Below, piece after piece: positions 16,190 through 25,358 of a stretch of DNA of 26,482 nt. Each line of letters begins with the position of its first letter. Position 1 is the first letter of the stretch. This DNA is from a virus. A program made the translations under genes and the position numbers. The notes under the pieces were generated by a model that was given only the letters and a program-made list of their open reading frames with translations, searched no databases and had not been told where the DNA came from. The stretch spans positions 1 through 26,482 of the IMG/VR virus record IMGVR_UViG_3300042478_000653, one strand, 5' to 3'.

Positions 16190-18904
16190 TTAGATTAATG
16201 GCAAACGCCATAGTTTGTATGTTTCATCACTTACTGAAGGATACGATCCATCACATCTTATTAATTTAATTGGCCTAACTTTATATGTATTTTCTATTCT
16301 ATTCGCAGTTATAGAATAATTGTTTTCTGGATTTTCTGCATCAATATTATGAATCCAAGCATTTGATCCTTTAGTAGAGGATGCTTGTGCATCTGCTGTG
16401 GTGTGTGCTCCAGTTGATGTCCAGTAAATTCCATTTAATTGATCATAACCAGACAACAGTAATGAAACATTTATATTAAAATCTGTTGTCTGCTGTGTTA
16501 GATATGAAATAAAACCAAGTTCATCGTGTGATGGAATAAACCAACTTGATTCTCTTTCTGTTGTAGGAGGATTGTCAATATTGTATTGTTTAATTGCCTG
16601 GTAGATTGTTGGAGTAGTTAATGATATATCTTCATTATATAACAGCTTAGATGTCAATAGTCTATGAGTATTATATAAACCATAATTTCTTCTCCATTTA
16701 CCAGTATATCCAGAAGATGATTGATCGAAAAGCCATTGTAAAGAACTACCACTAGTTCTTATAGTTGGTAATGCAAAGGTATTGCTTGATAAACTTGTCA
16801 AAGATACAACACCTTCACCTAAATTAAATACAGATTTTGATGTGATCTCTTCTATATTATTTGTTATTGGATTGTATATATATCCCCAAGCAATTTGATT
16901 TTTAGACCAAATGAAATGTGAAGTATTTCGATATTCTAAATCTTGTTTAGAAATAATTAATATAAACTTATCTTCTCTAGAAGTTCTAGATGCAAAAGAT
17001 TTATCAAAACCATATCCATTAAAATCGTATTTAATAGTAAAAGGCACTGAAGATCTATCAGAATTTATAGTATCAATGTCAAAGAAATTAGAAACTGCAC
17101 TAATATCATTAAAAATATCATTACCGAAAATTTTAGAAGTATTCAAATCAAATATTCCAACAACAATACCTCCAGCATATTCATCACCCTGTTTTAATTC
17201 TGATATACCTGGAATAGTCTGTGAACATGCAATAGAATCTGGTGAACAATTAAATGATTGACAATATTTTTGATCACCTAGATATGATTTACTTTCAGAA
17301 ATACACTGTGATCCTGTATATCCATTAACACAAGTCATACCAGAATCACAACATCCACCACTACCACCAGAACATATGTTTAATTGCGAGGCATTATTAG
17401 GTTTACATTTAACACCAATGCCTTGAAAAAAGTGACCTAGTTCATTGCAAGTAATAATACTAGAATCTAAACAGTTACCAAGTCCATCACAACAAGAACC
17501 TGATGGAACATTACGAAAACATGTATCATCACATAAAAACCATTCTAATGTACTCTTTAGCCCCTCAAATGGGTGAAAAATAAATTCATTCTCTCCAGCA
17601 CTAGTAGCACATTCACAATAAGTTAATTCACTTGGTGTAAAGGTATTTTCTGCTGTTTTAATACAACAACTACCTTTTCTAGTACACAATGATGAATTTG
17701 ATATTCTTTTTGTTGGAATGAAATAGCCAGTACACCCACCACTTATGCTTTCATAAGCGGAAGAAGTACAATTGCCTGGACAGCATAAACCACCAGTAAA
17801 AAATTCTTGTGATGGCAATCTTTCTGAATATGGGTAGCATGTTACACTTAAACTTTCTGAATCAATAGAAGTATTTGAACTTGCACTATTTTGTTGATAT
17901 TGTACAGGATATGCAAGATATCTTCCACCAATTGAAATTAGATTGAGAGCATTAAATGATGAATCTGGGCAAAAATATGAATTATTTTGCCATTCTATAC
18001 CAGCAACATCAAATCTATTATAGAAATTATCACCTAATGTAATTCCAGAATCAATATCAGCATCATTATCATAAATTACATAATATATTTTATTTGAATT
18101 TAATGTAAATGTATTTGGAAATTGAATTGTGATACCTTTAGATAAAGTACCATATTGTGGTTCTTTTATAAAGAACACATATCCATTTATTTCATTATTT
18201 GTATTTAAAGTATTTGTATATGGATTGATGTGAAATATAGATCCTTGTGATGGATCTATTTTCCAATAAACTAATGATGAACTTACAACATTGGGTTTGC
18301 AAATTACAAGACTTTCATGTATATTTTTATGTTGTATTAATATAGATGCTTCATCTTCATTATATTTGGTAGAAGTAATTCCAGCCTGTTTTTGTCCTGG
18401 AAGATTTTGTAAAATATTTCCTAAAGTTCCACCACTTATACCAATAAATCCAATATTGATTGCATCAAAATCAACACGAATTGTGTTATTATTGATATAA
18501 TTTACTCTTACGTATGGAGAACTCGCTGATGATATACCTTTAAATGTTAATATATCAACAGGAAATTGAGAATCATACGTTTGATTTGTTAATGAATTAT
18601 TTAATGGACTAAAATTAAAAAGACTTACACCAAGTAATTTTATTTTTGAATAACCATTAGCACCAATAATACGTGCAATGGAAGAAATAGTTTTTCCATC
18701 ACTATAATGAAAAACAAATGTTTTATCTTCTGCAATAGTAATATTTACTAAATTGCCTCCAGTGTTTCCTGTAGGTCCAATAATACTATTACCAGTTGCT
18801 CCAATTGAACCAGTAGCACCAGTATTACCTGTAATACCAGTTAATCCTGATCTATAGGATTCGATTTCTAAAGAATAAACATAACTGCTTCCAGTACTTC
18901 CCAT
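16190..18904 (-). CDS. Collagen-like, Cys-repeat, DUF1566-type tail adhesin (904 aa)
   Basis: This has the same plan as the 995-aa neighbour. Gly-X-Y triplets run from residue 20 to 37 (GLTGITGNTGATGSIGAT), then GNSII, then GPTGNTG. A beta segment with FVFHYSDGKTISSIARIIG follows at about 64-82. The Cys-rich region at about 371-565 contains GGLCC, GSCCIK, GSCCDGLGNC and GGCCDSGMTC repeats. At about 572 the GDEYAGGIVVGIF segment opens a DUF1566/Lcl-C-like domain, ending with WFIPSHDELGFISYL (about 786), IYWTSTGAH (about 825) and VRPIKLIRC near residue 880. Collagen stalk plus this C-terminal domain is the layout of the Legionella collagen-like adhesin Lcl, which binds sulphated glycans. A host-surface ligand is therefore likely but not shown. 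The start has no clear Shine-Dalgarno and lies just after the 158-aa gene. Confidence 0.86.
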   Translation of the reverse strand: MGSTGSSYVYSLEIESYRSGLTGITGNTGATGSIGATGNSIIGPTGNTGGNLVNITIAEDKTFVFHYSDGKTISSIARIIGANGYSKIKLLGVSLFNFSPLNNSLTNQTYDSQFPVDILTFKGISSASSPYVRVNYINNNTIRVDFDAINIGFIGISGGTLGNILQNLPGQKQAGITSTKYNEDEASILIQHKNIHESLVICKPNVVSSSLVYWKIDPSQGSIFHINPYTNTLNTNNEINGYVFFIKEPQYGTLSKGITIQFPNTFTLNSNKIYYVIYDNDADIDSGITLGDNFYNRFDVAGIEWQNNSYFCPDSSFNALNLISIGGRYLAYPVQYQQNSASSNTSIDSESLSVTCYPYSERLPSQEFFTGGLCCPGNCTSSAYESISGGCTGYFIPTKRISNSSLCTRKGSCCIKTAENTFTPSELTYCECATSAGENEFIFHPFEGLKSTLEWFLCDDTCFRNVPSGSCCDGLGNCLDSSIITCNELGHFFQGIGVKCKPNNASQLNICSGGSGGCCDSGMTCVNGYTGSQCISESKSYLGDQKYCQSFNCSPDSIACSQTIPGISELKQGDEYAGGIVVGIFDLNTSKIFGNDIFNDISAVSNFFDIDTINSDRSSVPFTIKYDFNGYGFDKSFASRTSREDKFILIISKQDLEYRNTSHFIWSKNQIAWGYIYNPITNNIEEITSKSVFNLGEGVVSLTSLSSNTFALPTIRTSGSSLQWLFDQSSSGYTGKWRRNYGLYNTHRLLTSKLLYNEDISLTTPTIYQAIKQYNIDNPPTTERESSWFIPSHDELGFISYLTQQTTDFNINVSLLLSGYDQLNGIYWTSTGAHTTADAQASSTKGSNAWIHNIDAENPENNYSITANRIENTYKVRPIKLIRCDGSYPSVSDETYKLWRLPLI

Positions 18905-18906
18905 AA

Positions 18907-19383
18907 TTATTCACTTACTGGTACTTTATAACCAATGTAGTTTACTACTGTTCCTGTAAAATTACCGTGTGGTGCTACTTGATATACTGGTTTTACAATA
19001 TGATTTTGATTGGTTGGAGCCAATGACTGTAATTTTCCAGCAGTTAAATCGCTAAGGAAGTAAATATCATGACCACCTTCACCACCATCATCAATATTAA
19101 TATATCCAGTTAAACCGATTGATCCATACAATACAACATTCGCATTTCCAGAAATATCAACACTTTCTACTATTCCGAAAACTTCAGCAGTATTTGGTGA
19201 ATCTGCTTTTGATCTCTGATACTTTGATGATGATATACTATAAAATATTGCATCACCAGCAGATAAGCCTGGAGGTGCAATTTGTGCAGATCCTATCTGT
19301 ACCATCAATCTATTACCACCCTCAGATGATAAATTTACTACTGTATTTGCTGCTCGTATATTTGAACTAATTGATGTAGCCAT
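18907..19383 (-). CDS. Small fibre-associated structural protein (158 aa)
   Basis: I do not recognise a named family. The protein is beta-rich and has no cysteine. Its residues about 50-155 align by eye with residues about 115-217 of the 772-aa fibre encoded just upstream. Shared landmarks are (K/R)A(D/N)(S/T)P..AE(V/I)(F/L)G, a glycine-rich turn, IYFLS/IYFLD, (T/N)AGK(L/I), a V-KP-(V/I) segment and a closing YxGxxx strand. It therefore looks like a free-standing copy of a fibre domain, and may cap, trimerise or decorate the fibre. The start has a good AAGGA just before it, overlapping the 772-aa gene's stop. Confidence 0.75.
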   Translation of the reverse strand: MATSISSNIRAANTVVNLSSEGGNRLMVQIGSAQIAPPGLSAGDAIFYSISSSKYQRSKADSPNTAEVFGIVESVDISGNANVVLYGSIGLTGYINIDDGGEGGHDIYFLSDLTAGKLQSLAPTNQNHIVKPVYQVAPHGNFTGTVVNYIGYKVPVSE

Positions 19384-19393
19384 ATGTTATTCC

Positions 19394-21712
19394 TTAAATT
19401 GGATAGTCAGCATCAGCAATGAAATGGTAATAAATTTGATCGTATGAAGTATATCCTTCACTCACATTTATTTTAATAGTATTTATTCTTGGTGTGGCAT
19501 TTATTGCTATACCACCAGATGCACTTCGTATTCCTCCAGCATATCCAACAGTACCATTTGTGGACCTTAATTCTCTTGTCTCTGTTTGATTATATGCTTC
19601 ATTTGAAGATCCACTGTATGGTGAGTATAATGTTATAGTAGGTGTTGTTCTCATGTGAATTGGTAATTCATGAACAACTGATGAATAATTTGGAAGAGTT
19701 ACAAGATATGGAGTAGTTTCTGATGTTATGAATCTTGAAACTAATGTTGGTGTTCCTATTCTTTCTTCCCTTGCATATGTTGTATAATAATATTGTTGGC
19801 AATAATCTAATTGTTGGCCATATGGAATAAAATGATGATTAGATATAGATGATGTTCCATATGAAGCATTGAATGAAGCTAAAGATACATAAACATTTGT
19901 TGAAATTGATTCAGATGCTTCATTTGCTTGAGTAATTAAAGGGATTAAATCAAGTCCAATTTCAGAATAATCATTCGCCAATGGTGTAACCGACGAAGAT
20001 ACTTCATCAACATAAGTTGTTATATTATATTTTGCCCAGTTAGTAGTTAAATTTACAGTTCCCAATACTTTATAATCTAACAAAGAAGTTCCATTATATC
20101 TTGAGAGATATACTATAGCAGTATTATAATTTGAATGTGATGTCTTAGCATAGAAACTAACTGTTACATTTTTCTTATCGACTGCTTTTGCATCTGGAAT
20201 AACATGACCAACCATCATATGATCGAAGAAAGTATATCCAGGGTAACTAGCAGTAGTGATTCCAGCATAAGATGCTGCTGATGAACCTAAAGCCTTTATA
20301 TCGACATAATAATTTGGACTTCCTTCTATTTCTGTCTGATAATCACTAAATGATTGTCTAGTTATATAAAAGTTCTTGAAACTATCTCCACCAGTGACAC
20401 CATCGTGTCTTCTCCATAGATCAGCAAATATAACATTCCCAGTTGATGTATAAGGCACATCTCTACCAATATTTGATCTCTGCCATACTTCAAAATTACC
20501 ATTTATAAGAACATTTGGAGTTCCTGCTGATGACGATGAGGTAGAACGAAGAGAGGTAGAACGAAGATCAGTTGTTGATGAAGTAGTATAAGGTTTTTGT
20601 ATATCAATTACTGAATAACCAGATGATACATCATAATTAATAGCAATAAGAGGAAGAGTACCTGGTCTTGTCGTGGCTGAAATTAATTGAGGATTATCAG
20701 ACCTATCTGAAAGATCAAACTCATCATTTAAATATGAACCACCAACACCAGGTAATACTGATGTATATCCAGATAATTGTAAAGTAATATAAAGATTTGA
20801 ACCAACTATAAATTTTTCAATCACAACACCAACAATATAAACTTCTTCATCATTTCCAGCTCTACTATGGAACCAACCTCCATAATTTTTTCTATTACCT
20901 AAAGCATCGACATCATTTATTGAAGTTGCATAAGACGGAGAAAATGACAACACATCACCAAGCAATATTTCTGAGTTTGCTGATGAATAAAGTGCAGTAT
21001 TAAGAGAAAATACTATTTGATTTGAGCCAGAAGAACCATAACTTGTGAGATCGTAATTTAAATAATTACCACGATAACTTAAAACTATACCTTCATTTAG
21101 AGTTAAACCCATCACTATTGGTTTAGAAACAGTACCAGTAGTTTGTGGTTCATCATCATCAATTTTTCCAGCATTTATGCTATCTAAAAAATAGATGCAA
21201 CCAGCACTAAGACCTTTACCATAAATTCCAGAAAAATCTCCAGTAATTTTACCAGCAATGGTTATAGTTGATGATGTGATTCCTCTTGAAGATAATAATC
21301 CTAATATTTCAGCATTTTCTGGAGTATTTGCTCTTGATGCTGTTAAACCTAATGCCTGTGTTATTGAGTCTAAGTAAATTCTAACTGGTGTACCAAATGT
21401 ATAACCAGAAGTTCCAGATGTAATACCAGTTGTCTGAATATTAATATTTGGAATATTTACATTACTATTAAAAGTAATTGTGTTATTAAATGTTAAAGGA
21501 GCTTGAATTATTCCAGATGTACCACCTATTGATAGTGATAATTGACCACTAGTATTTGTTGATGCTAAAATGCCATCACCACTTGTGGCTCCATATACCT
21601 TAAGTAAGTTTAATTTAGCAATAATATCATTATTTTCTTTATTAAACCAATCATAAAAAGTAGCCGTAGCTCCTAATGTAGAAATAGTATATGTGTTATT
21701 TGTAACTGGCAT
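19394..21712 (-). CDS. Tail fibre with carbohydrate-binding-like module (772 aa)
   Basis: This is a probable receptor-binding tail fibre. The N-terminal 110 residues (TFYDWFNKENNDIIAKLN, then Gly/Ser/Thr-rich strands) look like an attachment and shaft region. Residues about 115-217 form a beta domain also found as the separate 158-aa protein; residues about 289-372 may be a third, more diverged copy. A low-complexity linker (RSTSLRSTSSSS) lies at about 384-395. From about 400 a module starts with NVLINGNFEVWQRS, a motif of many phage tail fibres that opens a jelly-roll carbohydrate-binding-like fold. It continues with VTVSFYAKTS, NWAKYNITT and LDYCQQYYYTT (635-645), the last being a classic sequel in such fibres. 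Ligand and host are unknown. AAAGG precedes the start. Confidence 0.87.
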   Translation of the reverse strand: MPVTNNTYTISTLGATATFYDWFNKENNDIIAKLNLLKVYGATSGDGILASTNTSGQLSLSIGGTSGIIQAPLTFNNTITFNSNVNIPNINIQTTGITSGTSGYTFGTPVRIYLDSITQALGLTASRANTPENAEILGLLSSRGITSSTITIAGKITGDFSGIYGKGLSAGCIYFLDSINAGKIDDDEPQTTGTVSKPIVMGLTLNEGIVLSYRGNYLNYDLTSYGSSGSNQIVFSLNTALYSSANSEILLGDVLSFSPSYATSINDVDALGNRKNYGGWFHSRAGNDEEVYIVGVVIEKFIVGSNLYITLQLSGYTSVLPGVGGSYLNDEFDLSDRSDNPQLISATTRPGTLPLIAINYDVSSGYSVIDIQKPYTTSSTTDLRSTSLRSTSSSSAGTPNVLINGNFEVWQRSNIGRDVPYTSTGNVIFADLWRRHDGVTGGDSFKNFYITRQSFSDYQTEIEGSPNYYVDIKALGSSAASYAGITTASYPGYTFFDHMMVGHVIPDAKAVDKKNVTVSFYAKTSHSNYNTAIVYLSRYNGTSLLDYKVLGTVNLTTNWAKYNITTYVDEVSSSVTPLANDYSEIGLDLIPLITQANEASESISTNVYVSLASFNASYGTSSISNHHFIPYGQQLDYCQQYYYTTYAREERIGTPTLVSRFITSETTPYLVTLPNYSSVVHELPIHMRTTPTITLYSPYSGSSNEAYNQTETRELRSTNGTVGYAGGIRSASGGIAINATPRINTIKINVSEGYTSYDQIYYHFIADADYPI
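20538..20567. repeat. 15-bp perfect tandem duplication in fibre linker
   Basis: Two adjacent perfect copies of the 15-base unit gaggtagaacgaaga lie at 20538-20552 and 20553-20567. They encode the repeated RSTS(L/S) linker between the fibre shaft and the carbohydrate-binding-like module of the 772-aa protein. Being in frame, the copy number sets linker length. Confidence 0.9.
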
Positions 21713-21724
21713 CTTTAACCTTTA

Positions 21725-22375
21725 TTAAATTGGCATTCCATTAAAATAAGTATAAACATTATTTGTTTTTCTTATTATTACTTTTGTATTATTGGCATTA
21801 GTATTAAAATTAGCACCTGTTATATTATGATTTACTCTATATGCACCAGGACTATTAGTGTTAACACTTCCAGAAGAGTTATCATATAAACGATCATCTG
21901 AAGAGGAAAATACATCTAATGTTGATATACTGAAACCTATAAAACCACTTGCTGCATCTAAAGATGAATCATAGATAATATCTTCTGTAAGATATACCCA
22001 ATGATTCAGACCACTTGAATGATTATAGTAATACCATCCAGATGAAAATGTTATAAAATCACCAGATACTGTGATCATATCTGGTGATAATGGAATTGTT
22101 CCATCCCATATTATTCCAGTGAAATCTGATATATCTGCAATATTTTGTAATGCATATAATGTCCAATTAGACATCATAGTATTACTTAATTTATCTATTT
22201 TGTGATAAATATCTTGAATTTCATTTAATTCAGCGGCTTGTAATGCTAACCCAGGTGTGAATCCGATCAATATATAATTATCTTCTGTGGTTTCAAAAGA
22301 AGTAAATCTTGAGTAGAATGGTTTTCTACTCAAGGATGATGGATTTGTAATATCTCCAAATATTTCGTTAGCCAT
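21725..22375 (-). CDS. Baseplate/fibre adaptor-like protein (216 aa)
   Basis: This is a small structural protein just after gp8 and before the tail fibre, the place where T4 keeps gp9 and gp10. The N-terminal half contains YILIGFTPGLALQAAELNEI at about residues 34-53, matching the F-x-PG-x-x-LQA-x-ELN-x-Q motif I associate with the N-terminus of phage fibre-connecting proteins (DUF4815-like). A short helix with DIYHKIDKLSNTMMSNW follows. The remainder is a small beta-rich domain. The likely role is joining a fibre to the baseplate wedge; homology to T4 gp9/gp10 is not visible. The ATG shares a base with the gp8 stop (TAATG), and the fibre gene begins 12 bases after its own stop. Confidence 0.7.
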   Translation of the reverse strand: MANEIFGDITNPSSLSRKPFYSRFTSFETTEDNYILIGFTPGLALQAAELNEIQDIYHKIDKLSNTMMSNWTLYALQNIADISDFTGIIWDGTIPLSPDMITVSGDFITFSSGWYYYNHSSGLNHWVYLTEDIIYDSSLDAASGFIGFSISTLDVFSSSDDRLYDNSSGSVNTNSPGAYRVNHNITGANFNTNANNTKVIIRKTNNVYTYFNGMPI

Positions 22376-24165
22376 TATAATCCCTTAATCATATTTATTC
22401 TTATTATTCTGGATAATGTACCAGATGTTGTTGTTAACTTTAGATCTCTTGAAGTTCTTTTTGTTTGTAATACTTTACCAGAATATTGTTTGAATGATGG
22501 TGATGAAATCACGGTACTTACAATGAATTCATTGTCACTTGAATCTGTAATTTCAGATAAAGAAGACAAGTTAGAATAATCTATTCCACTAACAGTGACT
22601 ATAGACTCGTAAGGTAACTGTGGATAATCAAAAACATAAAGTGGATCATTTGATACATTCTGTAAAATTCTGGCTGTATTTGTATTTTTATTTACACCAG
22701 ATATAATAGAATTTGCAGACCCTTTACCTTTACTTGGAATAGTTGTGGGATTTCCAAGTGTTTCGTCACCAGGATAATAAACAGAAACCACAGAACCACC
22801 TGATTTTACTTTACTGTTATATGGAGATAATTCAGCTCCAGCAATAACAAGATCACCATTTGGTAATTCTTCTAAAGGATTAGATACTAAACCAAATAAA
22901 TTTATAGTTTCTGGCAATGCTACAGCACTCGAATATAATTCATTTGTATCTATTCTTGTATCTACCATAACATTATTACAATTCAATACATCATATGGAT
23001 CTATGTTTAATCCATCAATATTATCAAAATTAACATTAATTGATGATAATAAAATATCAACAATGTTAGTATTTGTAAATATTGAATTAGATATACTCAA
23101 ACTAATATCTCTGTAATTGGTTCCACCTGATTGAACTTCTACACCTTCTACAATATATTTTCCATCAATATTTGTGTAGGTCAGGAATCTCATTGATGCT
23201 CCTGATCCAGTTGCTGATGTAATAGTAATTTGAGGATTTTGTATACTAACAACTAAATCATCACCAGTTATTCCTGATAAATCTAACTGTGCAGAAATAA
23301 GAGAACCATCATCTGGCCCATTGTTTGCTATTTCATATAATGCATAATATGGAGATGAAGCTGGTAGTTTATTTTCTGAAATCAATCTTCCAATTAAATC
23401 AAACTTATCTTCAATTGTATAAGTTGAATTTACACTAGTACCAGTTGGATAGAATTTATTGTAAAACTTAGGATTATCTGTAAAAAGTGTATAACACTCA
23501 GAACAATCACTAATAAAGGAGGTATATAAATCTCCTTTAGAATAATTTTCAAAACTTATACCAGATATTGGTAATTGATTATTATCTTTAAAATATAAAG
23601 CACACGATCCAGTTGCTGTTATATTGTTTGAACAAAATTCAGTCTGTGCAGTATATTCTGTAGAAAATGTTTGTTCTTCAAAAGTTTCAAATGATATAAC
23701 AGGAATCCATTCAGTCTTAACAAATCTTAGCAAATCACCTGTTATTCTGTAAATCGGTAGCCAGGAATAACCATCTGGATATGATTGTATTCCATAACTG
23801 TGATTTGGAATATATGTTGAAGCATTTTGTCCTTCACGATCTATTCTATTATATGCATTATTTTGAATACAAAGATAAACATTTCCATTTTCTTTATTCC
23901 ATGCATAATATGAATTTGTATTTTGTTTGTTTGATTTCCAAGGATAGTAAATATTTCCAGATGACCAGGGATTGTTATTAATAACACCTATAACGTCAGC
24001 CTTACTAACTTTCTTACTAAATGCCATATCTCTCCACAAATCTATAGAAGATATTGTAGAAGTATCATCAGCAACACTATCTGATTGACCGACAAAAACA
24101 TGTAAATGTTCGGTTTTTCCTATAGATGAAATATATGACTGAATATCTTTAGATTTTTTTAACAT
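22375..24165 (-). CDS. 8: Baseplate wedge protein gp8 (enlarged)
   Basis: This is a baseplate wedge subunit. The N-terminal third has gp8 landmarks: HVFVGQSD near residue 20, IDLWRDMAFSKKVSKADVIG, an NVYLCIQNN strand, and DGYSWLPIYRITGDLLRFVKT followed by EWIPV at about 130-155. At 596 aa it is far longer than T4 gp8 (334 aa), similar in size to cyanophage-type gp8. The extra central part includes a GSGASMRF...VEVQSGGTNY beta repeat, common in baseplate and fibre proteins. An upstream TTG at 24174 is possible, but the ATG at 24165 shares a base with the preceding stop (TAATG), the pattern used repeatedly in this window, so I choose it. Confidence 0.9.
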   Translation of the reverse strand: MLKKSKDIQSYISSIGKTEHLHVFVGQSDSVADDTSTISSIDLWRDMAFSKKVSKADVIGVINNNPWSSGNIYYPWKSNKQNTNSYYAWNKENGNVYLCIQNNAYNRIDREGQNASTYIPNHSYGIQSYPDGYSWLPIYRITGDLLRFVKTEWIPVISFETFEEQTFSTEYTAQTEFCSNNITATGSCALYFKDNNQLPISGISFENYSKGDLYTSFISDCSECYTLFTDNPKFYNKFYPTGTSVNSTYTIEDKFDLIGRLISENKLPASSPYYALYEIANNGPDDGSLISAQLDLSGITGDDLVVSIQNPQITITSATGSGASMRFLTYTNIDGKYIVEGVEVQSGGTNYRDISLSISNSIFTNTNIVDILLSSINVNFDNIDGLNIDPYDVLNCNNVMVDTRIDTNELYSSAVALPETINLFGLVSNPLEELPNGDLVIAGAELSPYNSKVKSGGSVVSVYYPGDETLGNPTTIPSKGKGSANSIISGVNKNTNTARILQNVSNDPLYVFDYPQLPYESIVTVSGIDYSNLSSLSEITDSSDNEFIVSTVISSPSFKQYSGKVLQTKRTSRDLKLTTTSGTLSRIIRINMIKGL

Positions 24166-25358
24166 TAGTTGCAACCAGTACAGGATAGATTTTCGTTTGG
24201 GCTAGTAAGACCGTCAGAATAACATAAAATAATAAAATCTTGTATATTTATATTACCAAAGGTATCTTCGGTGATTAGCTGATTCCAATTTGGGAATCGA
24301 TGTGTAGGACCAGTAAATCCAGAGTAACTAGCTCCACAACAACCTATACATGAAGTTATTCCATAGAAAGTATATCCATTTATGGTTCCCAAAGAACCGT
24401 ATGTTATGTTAAGACGATATGGGGCATAGTTTGAGAGCATTGGGTATTCACAAATAGTTCCCACCTCATCATCTGGTTCTGCTGGCTGAAAATCTGATAA
24501 TTGTTTACCAAATATTAAATGTGTTCCAGCTGGATGGTTTGAAGCTCTATAAACTTGTTCCAGGTCATCATTATCATTATAATATGATCCAACAAATACA
24601 AGATATGAGTAATCATGAAACCATGTTGTGTCATGAAGTTTTGAAAAATTCAAATAACTTCCAGATAGATCACCCTTTTCAAGATAACCACCAGTGTCAC
24701 CTGTTCCAGTTCTAAAAGTGAAATTTGAGTCAGCAAATTTACCACCATTTAGTCTTAATATAAATTGTTTGGGTATTTCAATTTCAATATCAGCTTCATC
24801 AATTACGAATAATGTAGTTAATAGCTTTCTAATACCATCTTCTGTTCCTTTTCGATGGTAAAAGTTTTTTCTTATTCCTATAAAGAATTTTTCTAATTCC
24901 GATCTTCCAACTGTTAATGAAGTAGAATTAAATATTCCAGTAAATGATTCTGCGTATACGGCATACAAATTTTGTATTAGATTTTCTTTTGTTTTTCTTA
25001 CATCAATAAGATCTAAAATATTTTTAGAAAGCCCATATTGTCCACCAGATGAATTATCACAATATAGCCAATCATAATATTTTTGTAAAAAATCATAGAT
25101 TGTTAAAACACTTTCTCCATTACCTTCACGTTCTGTTTTTTCTTTGATTACCCACAATGGAATAAATTTTGTAATATCAAATAAAGTACCACAAGTTTCT
25201 GTATTATTTGTATTAAATCTAGGATCATTCTCAACAAGACGAGTTGCAGATGATGATTTATTTTGAGTTGATTCAATTTCTTGAATAACCAAATCAATCA
25301 ATGCATTTACAGCATGATTATTATTTAATACTGCGTCTTGTATAAGATATGGTATCAT
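24165..25358 (-). CDS. 7: Baseplate wedge gp7-like protein (short)
   Basis: This is probably the short counterpart of T4 gp7, which with gp6 forms the core of each baseplate wedge. The middle carries FYHRKGTEDGIRKLLTTLF at about residues 167-185, a motif typical of gp7 and of P2 gpI-type tail proteins. Before it, YDFLQKYYDWLYC (about 88-100) and the LIDVRKTKENLI helix also fit that fold. Length is 397 aa against 1032 for T4 gp7, so the large outer domains are absent. The C-terminus is odd: CIGCCGASYSGFTG (about 336-350) and a final SCTGCN give several cysteines, recalling the adhesins downstream. It lies between gp6 (ATGA overlap) and gp8 (TAATG overlap), matching order 6-7-8. Confidence 0.75.
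   Translation of the reverse strand: MIPYLIQDAVLNNNHAVNALIDLVIQEIESTQNKSSSATRLVENDPRFNTNNTETCGTLFDITKFIPLWVIKEKTEREGNGESVLTIYDFLQKYYDWLYCDNSSGGQYGLSKNILDLIDVRKTKENLIQNLYAVYAESFTGIFNSTSLTVGRSELEKFFIGIRKNFYHRKGTEDGIRKLLTTLFVIDEADIEIEIPKQFILRLNGGKFADSNFTFRTGTGDTGGYLEKGDLSGSYLNFSKLHDTTWFHDYSYLVFVGSYYNDNDDLEQVYRASNHPAGTHLIFGKQLSDFQPAEPDDEVGTICEYPMLSNYAPYRLNITYGSLGTINGYTFYGITSCIGCCGASYSGFTGPTHRFPNWNQLITEDTFGNINIQDFIILCYSDGLTSPNENLSCTGCN

Noticed and set aside
13201-18904. Diversity-generating retroelement targeting the DUF1566-like ends
   Set aside because: C-type-lectin-like folds are common targets of such elements, but the window has no reverse transcriptase and I see no template/variable repeat pair. 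The AAT-rich codons are explained by the AT-rich genome.
24166-24174. TTG start for gp8 adding three residues
   Set aside because: The ATG at 24165 in a TAATG junction fits the pattern at other genes here.
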